The position numbers and the translations under genes are program-made. From Bacillota bacterium (GTDB taxonomy: Bacteria; Bacillota; Clostridia; Peptostreptococcales; Thermotaleaceae), in assembly GCA_023623095.1 (NCBI GenBank), contig JAMNXX010000158.1, positions 1-6,150 of the forward strand: 6,150 bases of DNA, in the 5' to 3' direction. The notes beneath the pieces are model-generated. The model had not been told where the DNA came from and searched no databases. It worked only from the letters and a program-made list of their open reading frames with translations. Positions within the stretch are counted from its first letter, which is position 1, and each line of letters starts with the position of its first letter. Below are positions 1 through 5,882 of the stretch, in pieces.

Positions 1-408
1 CGTCATTTCCCGCCATTGCCTTTCGTAAGTGAAAACAGATTCTCGACATTTATGGTTGAATTCTGCAATTCCGTACTTTTCAATATCTTGCTTATTTGAT
101 AAATTTAATTGCTTTTCGACTTCTATTTCCACAGGAAGTCCATGGGTATCCCAACCGGCTTTTCTTTTAACTTGATATCCTCTCATCGCTTTGTATCGGC
201 ATACAGAATCTTTTAATGTTCTCGCCATAACATGATGAATCCCGGGCCTTCCATTCGCAGTAGGGGGGCCTTCGTAGAATACAAACGAACGTGCTTTGTC
301 TCTACTTTGGATGCTCTTATTGAGGATATCTTCTTTTTCCCAGAACTTTGAAATATGGTTTTGGCACTCTGCAATCGGCAAATCTGATAACGGTTCAAAT
401 TTCTGCAT
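1..408 (-). CDS. ileS: Isoleucyl-tRNA synthetase, type 2-like, N-terminal 136 residues (partial)
   Basis: Attaches isoleucine to tRNA-Ile in the cytoplasm. Only the first 136 codons are present; the gene runs off the left edge. Visible landmarks are [12 protein letters not shown] (residues 42-53), the class I signature region PGIHH (55-59), and [15 protein letters not shown] (85-99), all typical of IleRS. The signature reads G56-I57-H58-H59 instead of the usual H-x-G-H, so positions one and three are swapped. The sequence around it resembles the type 2 (IleRS2) enzymes, which include mupirocin-resistant forms; that assignment is from memory of the family. The ATG at 408 is chosen because AAAGGA (417-422) lies 8 bases upstream. 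An in-frame ATG at 417 overlaps that site and is less likely. The open frame at 213-425 on the same strand is a shadow. Expression is probably controlled by the T-box leader upstream. Confidence 0.96.
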   Translation of the reverse strand, partial: MQKFEPLSDLPIAECQNHISKFWEKEDILNKSIQSRDKARSFVFYEGPPTANGRPGIHHVMARTLKDSVCRYKAMRGYQVKRKAGWDTHGLPVEIEVEKQLNLSNKQDIEKYGIAEFNHKCRESVFTYERQWREMT

Positions 409-490
409 TTTATCCATCCTTTCATTGATTGTTTCTTTTCTCTCTATCGAATTCGGCACCTAACCGTTCTGACGATAATCTATAGCCAAT

Positions 491-517
491 AAAAAAATCC
501 CTATATGAAAATAGGGA
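491..517 (-). terminator. Regulated terminator of the ileS T-box leader
   Basis: A 7-bp hairpin, TCCCTAT / ATAGGGA, with a 6-base loop (498-517 on the plus strand). On the minus strand it is followed by a run of seven T (491-497). It lies just after the T-box motif, as expected for the terminator competing with the antiterminator. Transcription past it would reach the ileS start about 80 bases on. Confidence 0.92.
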
Positions 518-782
518 CGACATTAGCCGCGATACCACCCTCTTTATAGGACAAAACAACCTGTCCTATCGCTCGTTTACAAGATAACGCATGACTGCGG
601 GAATCCCTACTCAGTTTTCAAAATCCCAGCTACCAAGGTGATCTTCGTAAAAGGCGTCGTAAATAATCTCTCACCGATGGATTATCTCTCTGTATACTCG
701 CCTTTCCTACTCTCCTCTTCCTCGCTGTTGTCCGATATCCGATTTTCAAATTTCTTTTTAGACTTCATTTTAACATACTACA
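491..782 (-). promoter_or_regulatory. T-box riboswitch leader of ileS, isoleucine-specific
   Basis: Untranslated leader that senses uncharged tRNA-Ile and prevents transcription termination before ileS. The conserved T-box GGGTGGTATCGCGG is at 527-540. Within it TGGT (534-537) would pair with the tRNA acceptor end; the last T expects discriminator base A, as in tRNA-Ile. The specifier triplet ATC (Ile) is at 640-642 in the typical context GAAG-ATC-ACC. An upper Stem I helix is formed by AAAGGCG and CGCCTTT, and a distal helix by GATAATC and GATTATT around a GGTGAGA loop. The terminator hairpin is listed separately. The 5' end is set about 7 bases after the -10 box and is approximate. Confidence 0.95.
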
Positions 783-788
783 ACTAAT

Positions 789-816
789 TTTATACGCAAT
801 TTCATCAAAATGTCAA
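789..816 (-). promoter_or_regulatory. Sigma-A-type promoter of the ileS T-box transcript
   Basis: TTGACA (811-816, perfect -35), a 16-base spacer, then TATAAA (789-794, five of six -10 matches) on the minus strand. It starts about 20 bases after the stop codon of the acetyltransferase gene and just before the T-box leader. No terminator separates it from that gene, so some read-through into the leader is possible. Confidence 0.85.
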
Positions 817-835
817 GGGAATTGACAAAATTAAT

Positions 836-1696
836 TCATCCCCTGCTATTAAGAGTATTTTTAGCGGTGTAGCTTCTTTTTTCTATCTCTTTTCTCAACC
901 ATACATACTGACTCATCATGCAATATGGTTGAAATCCAATGCGCTGATATAATTCTCTGCCCACATTTGATGACTGAAGTACGCCGATGCGATAGCCAAA
1001 TGAATAAGCAGCCTGCAAAGTTTTTATCGTAATAGCTGAGCCAAACCCGCGGTTTCGGAATGAAGGAAGCGTAGATACATTGTATATGCCTGCAGCCTCT
1101 TTTCCCAAAAAAAGTCCCGATGTACAAGCCGGCTCTTTTCCAACAAACCCCACATAACGCTGCCATGGCAAATCCGATGAAAATCCAATTTCTCTTTCAA
1201 ATTCAAAAATAGAATTCGCAATTTCATCGGGAATACGAAATCCCTTTTGAAACACATACATCCAATATTTTAAGTATTTCACATTATCGACTCGCCGAAT
1301 CAAAATCTTTTCATTTCCAATCTCTTTGTTTGCAATCTCTTCTAAATCTGCCGCCATTCCCGATAAATCAGCACTGTGCACAAAACCATGCTTTTGCAAA
1401 TGCGCTCCCAAATTTTTGGGTCGGGTTGAAGGGCCTATCCACCACATTACAGGTACATGATGCATTTGATAATAATTTAAAAGCATATCGATTTTTCGAT
1501 CAGCTTCTTTTTCTTCTAAATTTGTTGAAATAACCGCATTATAAAAAGAAAGAGGAATCCCTGTCAAAAACCATGATAAGCTCGAGTTCTCGCAAAATTC
1601 TGATTTCATTGCGCTGCCAAAATATTTTCCGAGCTCAATTAAATTTTCTTCAATCATTTTCGATAGCACTACATCTGAGAAAGCTTTCAGCGGCAT
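836..1696 (-). CDS. GNAT-family N-acetyltransferase, two-domain
   Basis: A 286-residue protein whose C-terminal half has the GNAT fold signature for acetyl-CoA binding. Residues 201-223 form a strand followed by S-T-L-P-S-F-R-N-R-G-F-G, giving the R-x-x-G-x-G/A pyrophosphate-binding loop at about 214-219. LYQRIGF (249-255) fits the motif B end. Residues 1-125 form a second domain with WWIGPSTRP (85-93) and LQKHGF (100-105), the latter resembling the end of a degenerate GNAT repeat, so the protein may be a tandem GNAT. No signal peptide or membrane span is seen. The substrate cannot be told from the sequence; small molecules, antibiotics or protein N-termini are all possible. The ATG at 1696 is preceded by a G-rich site (AGAGGGGGG, about 6 bases away). 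The gene lies immediately upstream of the ileS T-box promoter. Confidence 0.9.
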   Translation of the reverse strand: MPLKAFSDVVLSKMIEENLIELGKYFGSAMKSEFCENSSLSWFLTGIPLSFYNAVISTNLEEKEADRKIDMLLNYYQMHHVPVMWWIGPSTRPKNLGAHLQKHGFVHSADLSGMAADLEEIANKEIGNEKILIRRVDNVKYLKYWMYVFQKGFRIPDEIANSIFEFEREIGFSSDLPWQRYVGFVGKEPACTSGLFLGKEAAGIYNVSTLPSFRNRGFGSAITIKTLQAAYSFGYRIGVLQSSNVGRELYQRIGFQPYCMMSQYVWLRKEIEKRSYTAKNTLNSRG

Positions 1697-1821
1697 TGGT
1701 TTCCCCCCTCTCCCCTTTATTTTATCAGCCTGTCTTTAATGCCCCATTCGCGAAACATTGACAATCAATCCACCAATTTAGTGAAACTTCCAAGAAAACA
1801 AATCACAATTTCTGTTTTTTT

Positions 1822-1844
1822 TATAGAATCCTCTATATTCTATA
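1822..1844. repeat. Inverted repeat at the acetyltransferase start point, possible operator
   Basis: TATAGAAT (1822-1829) and ATTCTATA (1837-1844) are perfect 8-bp inverted arms with a 7-base spacer. On the minus strand the repeat touches the -10 box and covers the expected transcription start, which suits a repressor site. Neither strand has a T-run directly after it that would make it a terminator. The region is AT-rich, so a chance palindrome is possible. Confidence 0.4.
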
Positions 1845-1872
1845 TTATATGTATCCCCGGCTTAGCCGTTAA
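1844..1872 (-). promoter_or_regulatory. Probable promoter of the acetyltransferase gene
   Basis: On the minus strand TTAACG (1867-1872, four of six matches to -35), a 17-base spacer, then a perfect TATAAT (1844-1849). It leaves an untranslated leader of about 140 bases before the start at 1696. The same bases can also be read as AC-N16-CATATAATA, close to the sigma-K pattern, so which sigma factor reads it is uncertain. Confidence 0.55.
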
Positions 1873-1896
1873 AAGATCCAAACAAATCGGAACGTA

Positions 1897-1923
1897 ACCT
1901 TTTTTTGTGTTGGACATAGTATA
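1897..1923 (+). promoter_or_regulatory. Sigma-K-like promoter of the 138-residue protein gene
   Basis: AC (1897-1898, in the context AACC), 16 bases, then CATAGTATA (1915-1923). This matches the known pattern for sigma-K, the late mother-cell sporulation factor (AC, about 16-17 bases, CATAnnnTA). No good TTGACA/TATAAT pair in the same direction was found nearby. The pattern is short, so confidence is moderate. A transcript from here would have about 95 untranslated bases before the start at 2026. Confidence 0.45.
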
Positions 1924-2025
1924 TTATTGCAAAAAGCAAAATTTCCTTGTGTTTTTGATAAATTTGATGGAATGGTTCAGCAAATTTCTTTCCAACCAAA
2001 ATTTCAGAGAGGAGTGATGAAGCCA

Positions 2026-2442
2026 ATGAAAGACTTGTTCGATAATCCATTTATTCATCTTTTCCATGAAATCGCTTTGACAAAAGAGGATATCGCTCAG
2101 TTAGAAGAATATCATGAACAATATGCAAATAAATCTGAAAATTATATCCTAAGAAAAATTATTGAAACAAAAAATATGCTCTCCAAAGAAATACTTCAAC
2201 AACACCAAAAAAACCTCAGCTTGCTCGCACAAATGGAAGGCTTTCTATCGGAAGAGCAAAAAAAGAAAATTCAATACTTGATCCACTTATTGGAATCCGA
2301 TATAGCCGTCCGCCGCAGAAGGGGTACAAATATTTCTGATATAGAAGAACAATCCTTTAAAGGAAGGAGCAGCTTGCTTCTTTGGTTTTTGCTGCTGAGC
2401 ATTATTTGGCGCAGACCATCCTTCCGCTATCCATTTTATTGA
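2026..2442 (+). CDS. Hypothetical 138-residue helical protein with C-terminal membrane-type tail
   Basis: I do not recognise this protein. Residues 1-100 are strongly charged and mostly helical, with several coiled-coil-like stretches rich in Glu, Lys, Gln and Leu (for example LTKEDIAQLEEYHEQYANK and LSEEQKKKIQYLIHLLESD). A basic RRRR patch follows, then a hydrophobic segment SSLLLWFLLLSIIW and a short aromatic/basic end RRPSFRYPFY. This suggests a soluble helical domain anchored to a membrane or hydrophobic layer by its tail. The start is placed at 2026 because GAGAGGAG (2007-2014) is 11 bases upstream; the in-frame ATG at 2017 is only 2 bases from it. The frame stays open upstream but without a good ribosome site. 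A sigma-K-like promoter upstream suggests a sporulation role, which is inference. Confidence 0.8.
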   Translation: MKDLFDNPFIHLFHEIALTKEDIAQLEEYHEQYANKSENYILRKIIETKNMLSKEILQQHQKNLSLLAQMEGFLSEEQKKKIQYLIHLLESDIAVRRRRGTNISDIEEQSFKGRSSLLLWFLLLSIIWRRPSFRYPFY

Positions 2443-2459
2443 TAAAAATGACCGATTTC

Positions 2460-2493
2460 AAGAGTCAGACTCCTAAACCGGATTCTGGCTCTT
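2460..2493 (+). terminator. Hairpin after the 138-residue gene, weak terminator
   Basis: AAGAGTCAGA (2460-2469) pairs with TCTGGCTCTT (2484-2493) over 10 bp with one G-T pair; the loop is 14 bases. It begins 17 bases after the stop codon. The following bases (AAAATTATTTG) are not a clean T-run, so termination may be partial and some transcript may continue into the next small gene. Confidence 0.5.
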
Positions 2494-2506
2494 AAAATTA
2501 TTTGTC

Positions 2507-2534
2507 ACCAACTTCGCTTTTTATACATAACGTA
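2507..2534 (+). promoter_or_regulatory. Sigma-K-like promoter of the 39-residue protein gene
   Basis: AC (2507-2508), 17 bases, then CATAACGTA (2526-2534), fitting the AC / CATAnnnTA pattern of sigma-K. It is about 65 bases before the start codon at 2601. It is the second such pattern driving a rightward gene here. The short consensus means the call is tentative. Confidence 0.45.
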
Positions 2535-2585
2535 TAGTAAGAAAGCAATATGCATTCAAAAAAAAGACGCTTAAACGACTTCTAT

Positions 2586-2595
2586 AAAGGAGGTG
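2586..2595 (+). promoter_or_regulatory. Near-perfect ribosome binding site of the 39-residue gene
   Basis: AAAGGAGGTG, five bases before the ATG at 2601. It nearly matches the full complement of the 16S rRNA 3' end and is the main reason for accepting so short a gene. Confidence 0.9.
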
Positions 2596-2600
2596 CCGGC

Positions 2601-2720
2601 ATGAGCGAAGAAGTTTCTGTAGAAAGATTTAAGCCAATACAGCGCGGCAATGACAGCAGCCTTTTATTTTTCTTCCTCCTGCTTGTTATTCTATTCTGTG
2701 GGTTTTGTAACGATTTTTAA
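2601..2720 (+). CDS. Small single-span membrane protein, 39 residues, probable sporulation-related
   Basis: A short gene easily missed by length filters. The protein starts MSEEVSVERFKPIQRGND, a charged soluble part, followed by the hydrophobic segment SSLLFFFLLLVILF (19-32) and a cysteine-containing end CGFCNDF. It has a near-perfect ribosome site, a promoter-like element, and a strong terminator right after its TAA stop, so all parts of a gene are present. It resembles in plan the tiny one-helix membrane proteins of spore formers (YjcZ-like group) but lacks their glycine-rich start, so family membership is not claimed. Its hydrophobic segment is 9 of 14 identical to that of the 138-residue neighbour. 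Likely location is a membrane of the mother cell or forespore, by inference. Confidence 0.82.
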   Translation: MSEEVSVERFKPIQRGNDSSLLFFFLLLVILFCGFCNDF

Positions 2721-2727
2721 ACGCTTT

Positions 2728-2762
2728 AAAAGAAAGAGTGGGAATCTCCCACTCTTTCTTTT
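2728..2762. terminator. Strong bidirectional terminator between converging units
   Basis: A perfect 16-bp hairpin: the arm 2728-2743 (AAAAGAAAGAGTGGGA) is fully complementary to 2747-2762, with a 3-base loop ATC. T-rich ends occur on both strands. It lies 7 bases after the stop of the 39-residue gene and 16 bases after the pyrD stop, so it serves both and marks the end of the pyr cluster. Confidence 0.95.
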
Positions 2763-2778
2763 GCTTTTATTTGTAAAT

Positions 2779-3696
2779 TTACTCAATTTCCAAACTGCCG
2801 ATCAATTCTTTCATGCTGAGCATCCCATGCTGCTGCATGTATCCTTCAATCCCTTTGAGGATTTCTATCATCCCGTTGGGATTTACAAAATTGTATGTTC
2901 CCACTTGGATGGCTGAAGCTCCTGCCAAGAAATACTCTACCGCATCCTCCCAACTCTGTATTCCGCCGATACCGATCACAGGGATGGATACTTTCTGAGC
3001 CACCTGCCATACCATCCTTACAGAAATCGGCTTGATAGCAGGGCCTGATAACCCTCCAATGATATTTCCCAATTTCGGCTTCCTGCTGTGCACATCAATC
3101 GCCATACCGATATACGTATTGGTCAACGATACCGCATCTGCCCCTGCTTCTTCTGCTGCCGAAGCAATCGTTGTAATATCTGTTACATTTGGGGTCAATT
3201 TAGGAATCAGCGGTTTATCCGTAATTTCCCTTACGCTTTTTACAATAGAATATGTATCCTCACTGCTCATCCCAAAAGCTTTTCCTCCGGCTTTTAAATT
3301 TGGGCAGGATACATTCAATTCAATTAAATCTGTACGTCCATCCTCTTGCAGCATCTGCACCATTTGCTTAAATTCATCAATACTATAAGCAGATATACTG
3401 GTCATCAGCGGTACGTCATATCGCTCTTTATAAAAAGGGATGATAAAATCCAAGAAATGCTGTAGTCCCTTATTCTGTATCCCTACAGAATTTAACATCC
3501 CTCCAACTGTCTCCACAATGCGGGGCGGCGGGTTTCCATCTCTTGGATGCAGGGTTACGCTTTTGGGGACAATGGCTCCTAGCTTTTCTACTTCACATAC
3601 TTCACAAGATTCTATCCCAAACGTACCGGAAGCAGGCATAACAGGATTTTTTAAAACCACATTGCCTATTTTTACTGACAAATCAATTTCTTTCAC
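2779..3696 (-). CDS. pyrD: Dihydroorotate dehydrogenase class 1B, catalytic subunit
   Basis: FMN enzyme interconverting dihydroorotate and orotate; with PyrK it forms a cytoplasmic complex that uses NAD. The 305 residues match the usual class 1B length. Visible motifs are MPASGTFG (20-27), the flavin-contacting PKSVT (44-48), NSVGIQN (69-75), NVSCPN (128-133) with catalytic Cys131 marking class 1, LTNT (191-194), GGLSGPAIKP (214-223) and GIGGI (242-246). Translation starts at GTG (3694-3696), which overlaps the pyrK stop TGA in the string GTGA; GAGGTGAT lies just upstream within pyrK, so the two are probably translationally coupled. A strong terminator follows the stop, so pyrF and pyrE do not follow in this operon. 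The reaction is reversible and could run toward orotate reduction in a catabolic setting. Confidence 0.97.
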   Translation of the reverse strand: MKEIDLSVKIGNVVLKNPVMPASGTFGIESCEVCEVEKLGAIVPKSVTLHPRDGNPPPRIVETVGGMLNSVGIQNKGLQHFLDFIIPFYKERYDVPLMTSISAYSIDEFKQMVQMLQEDGRTDLIELNVSCPNLKAGGKAFGMSSEDTYSIVKSVREITDKPLIPKLTPNVTDITTIASAAEEAGADAVSLTNTYIGMAIDVHSRKPKLGNIIGGLSGPAIKPISVRMVWQVAQKVSIPVIGIGGIQSWEDAVEYFLAGASAIQVGTYNFVNPNGMIEILKGIEGYMQQHGMLSMKELIGSLEIE

Positions 3697-4466
3697 GGTA
3701 TGATCACCTCATTTACATCGAATATTGGTCCATCTTTACAAACCGTTTTATATCCGTCTTTCGTCTGGCAAACACAACCATGGCATACCCCAATACCGCA
3801 TGCCATATGTTCTTCTAAAGAGACAAAAGCAGAGAGCCGGTACCGCCTTCCCATTTCTCTCGTCAGCCTGGCGATTCGTTTGGAACCGCATGAGAATAAC
3901 TGCTTCACTTTGTTTTTTTCAATGCTTTCAGTCAAAATTCTCTCAACATTTTCTACATCGCTTGTTCCTCTTTCATCGCTCAAAACATGAACATCACAGC
4001 CAATCCTTTCTAAAAAATCATCAGCAAATATTAGCGATTCTGTTTTTGCGCTTAAGACGGCTGTCACATGACGTCCTTCCTTTTTCGCTCTTTCTGCCAG
4101 AGAGACAATCGATGCAATTCCTACGCCTCTTCCGATAACGGCAATCCCTTCTGCAGCCGGATCGATTTTATAGAAATTTCCTCCCGGCCCTAAAAGATCG
4201 ATCCCATCCCCTTTCTGCATCCTCTTCATCCGCTCTGTTCCTTTTCCTTTCAATATATATAGCAATTCAATCTCTCCGTTTTCGGGATCATATCGATAAA
4301 TACTAAAAGGTCTTCTCAAAAGCGGATCGAGCCCTTCTGTACAGCGGACATGGATGATCTGCCCCTCTTTTACTTCCCTGGCAATTTCAGGACAATGAAT
4401 TCTTAAATGGTAATATTTTTCTCCAACAGAATCATTGGATAATACGATTCCTTTACAAATCTTCAT
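3693..4466 (-). CDS. pyrK: Dihydroorotate dehydrogenase electron-transfer subunit
   Basis: FAD and [2Fe-2S] protein passing electrons between PyrD FMN and NAD(H). The 257 residues have the ferredoxin-reductase-like order: FAD-binding RRPFSIY (51-57), the second flavin region LGPGGNFY (92-99), nucleotide-binding loop IGRGVGIAS (111-119), and a C-terminal cluster motif EEHMACGIGVCHGCVC. Cluster ligands are likely Cys223, Cys228, Cys231 and Cys243 (C-x4-C-x2-C-x11-C). The nucleotide loop has GRGVGIAS where I would expect something nearer GGGxGxxP, a divergence worth noting. The ATG at 4466 has AGGAGG about 8 bases upstream. It begins 18 bases after the pyrC stop and overlaps pyrD by 4, so pyrC, pyrK and pyrD are one operon. 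Confidence 0.96.
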   Translation of the reverse strand: MKICKGIVLSNDSVGEKYYHLRIHCPEIAREVKEGQIIHVRCTEGLDPLLRRPFSIYRYDPENGEIELLYILKGKGTERMKRMQKGDGIDLLGPGGNFYKIDPAAEGIAVIGRGVGIASIVSLAERAKKEGRHVTAVLSAKTESLIFADDFLERIGCDVHVLSDERGTSDVENVERILTESIEKNKVKQLFSCGSKRIARLTREMGRRYRLSAFVSLEEHMACGIGVCHGCVCQTKDGYKTVCKDGPIFDVNEVIIP

Positions 4467-4484
4467 GCGTCTGCCTCCTGTTTA

Positions 4485-5762
4485 TTATCTTTCTGAGTAG
4501 CGGATTTCTCCGCTTACAATGGTCATTACTGCTTTCCCTTTTAATTGTCTGCCATCAAAAGGCGTATTCCTCCCCTTTGAATAGAATGCTTCTGCATCAA
4601 CTGTCCATTGTTTTTCTAAATCGATCACAGCAATATCTGCATCGGATCCGGGTTTTAATGTTCCCTTCGGTATATTTAAAATTCTTGCAGGGGTAGACGT
4701 AAATTTTTCTATCACAGCCTCCAATGACATATCCCCTGTATGATATAATTCAGTTAATGCAAGCCCTAAAGCTGTTTCCAATCCTACAATCCCGTTGGCT
4801 GCTTCCGGAAGGCTTGTTTTTTTATCCTCTATCGTATGGGGAGCATGATCGGTTGCAATGGCATCAATGGTTCTATCTGCCAACCCTTGCTTAATCGCCT
4901 GAACATCTGCACTCGTCCGCAAAGGCGGACTCATTTTTGCATAAGTTCCCCATTTGAGTACCGCTGCATCTGTCAACGTAAAATGGTGAGGAGTTACTTC
5001 ACAGGATATTTTCAACCCTTTCTTTTTTGCCTCTCGGATCATTTCCACTCCTCTTTTTGTAGAAACATGCTGAATATGAATTTGCACACCTGTCTTCTCT
5101 GCAAGAAAAATATCTCTCAATATCCGGATCTCTTCTGCTGCTGCAGGAATGCCGGACAAGTGAAGTTTTTGGGATACCTCCCCGCGATGGATAGAATGAT
5201 CGTAGACCAAATCTAAATCCTCACAGTGAACGCCTACCGGAAGATCCAGTTCCTTTGCCTGCTGCATCGCCTCATATAAAACCCTGGCGTTGGCTACAGA
5301 TTTCCCATCATCTGTGATCGCAACGATCCCTTCTTTCTTCAACTCTGAATAAGGGCTCAATTCTTCTCCGGAGAGCATTTTTGTGATGCTTCCCATCACA
5401 TAAATATGGCAAGAAGCACGCTTTGCCTTTTCTTGAATCAACCGAAGCGTTTCTACATTGTCAATAACTGGATTCGTATTCGGCATACAAACAACGCTTG
5501 TAAATCCTCCTGCAATTGCTGCCAAAGAGCCTGTTTCAATGGTTTCTTTTTGTTCATATCCGGGCTCGCGGAAATGGACATGCATATCGATGAGTCCAGG
5601 CACAATATATTTTCCTACAACATCGATTGTTTTGCAATTTTCCTCTTCTATTTTATCCTGTATTTTTTTAATTTTTCCATCTGAAATCAATATATCCGAC
5701 AATCGGTTTATTTTTTGTGAGGGATCGATAACCCACCCTCCTTTAAGGAGCAAATTTTGCAT
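4485..5762 (-). CDS. pyrC: Dihydroorotase, type I
   Basis: Zinc enzyme of the amidohydrolase superfamily that reversibly closes N-carbamoyl-L-aspartate to dihydroorotate. The 425 residues suit the bacterial type I family. Metal and substrate motifs are DMHVHFREPG (59-68; His61, His63), the DDG at 151-153 with an Asp in the bridging place used by type I enzymes, GVHCED (177-182; His179), QHVST (231-235; His232) and ATDHAPH (303-309; Asp305). The FREPG signature argues for dihydroorotase rather than hydantoinase or allantoinase. The ATG at 5762 is preferred because AAAGGGAAG precedes it by about 8 bases; the longer frame from 5828, or Met at 5786, lacks a ribosome site. It is followed after 18 bases by pyrK. 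The gap of 120 bases upstream shows no clear PyrR-type attenuator. Confidence 0.96.
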   Translation of the reverse strand: MQNLLLKGGWVIDPSQKINRLSDILISDGKIKKIQDKIEEENCKTIDVVGKYIVPGLIDMHVHFREPGYEQKETIETGSLAAIAGGFTSVVCMPNTNPVIDNVETLRLIQEKAKRASCHIYVMGSITKMLSGEELSPYSELKKEGIVAITDDGKSVANARVLYEAMQQAKELDLPVGVHCEDLDLVYDHSIHRGEVSQKLHLSGIPAAAEEIRILRDIFLAEKTGVQIHIQHVSTKRGVEMIREAKKKGLKISCEVTPHHFTLTDAAVLKWGTYAKMSPPLRTSADVQAIKQGLADRTIDAIATDHAPHTIEDKKTSLPEAANGIVGLETALGLALTELYHTGDMSLEAVIEKFTSTPARILNIPKGTLKPGSDADIAVIDLEKQWTVDAEAFYSKGRNTPFDGRQLKGKAVMTIVSGEIRYSER

Positions 5763-5882
5763 CGCAACGTCTTCCCTTTCCTTCATTTCATGATTGATAT
5801 TTTTTAATTTTTGTACAAAAAATACCATTTCTCAATCCTGTTCAAAAGAGTTGGCTCCTCTCTACGAGAATCGCCCATTTGT

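Noticed and set aside
213..425. 70-codon open frame on the minus strand
   Set aside because: It overlaps the true ileS start in another frame; the ileS frame has clear family motifs and this one has none.
1330..1533. Plus-strand open frame inside the acetyltransferase gene
   Set aside because: Antisense shadow of a real gene with a recognisable GNAT motif.
1927..2025. Upstream extension of the 138-residue protein from a TTG at 1927
   Set aside because: No ribosome site precedes it and it would begin at the expected transcription start; GAGAGGAG at 2007-2014 supports 2026 instead.
3032..3388. 118-codon open frame on the plus strand, with others opposite pyrD, pyrK and pyrC
   Set aside because: These lie wholly antisense to well-supported genes, have no convincing ribosome sites and no recognisable domains.
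5763..5828. Longer pyrC starting at or near 5828 or at 5786
   Set aside because: No Shine-Dalgarno precedes these starts and the extra residues are not part of the dihydroorotase family; the start at 5762 gives normal length.
5763..5882. Possible internal promoter (TGG-TATTTT) or attenuator before pyrC
   Set aside because: The -35 match is poor or wrongly spaced, and no strong hairpin with a T-run or PyrR-like structure is visible.
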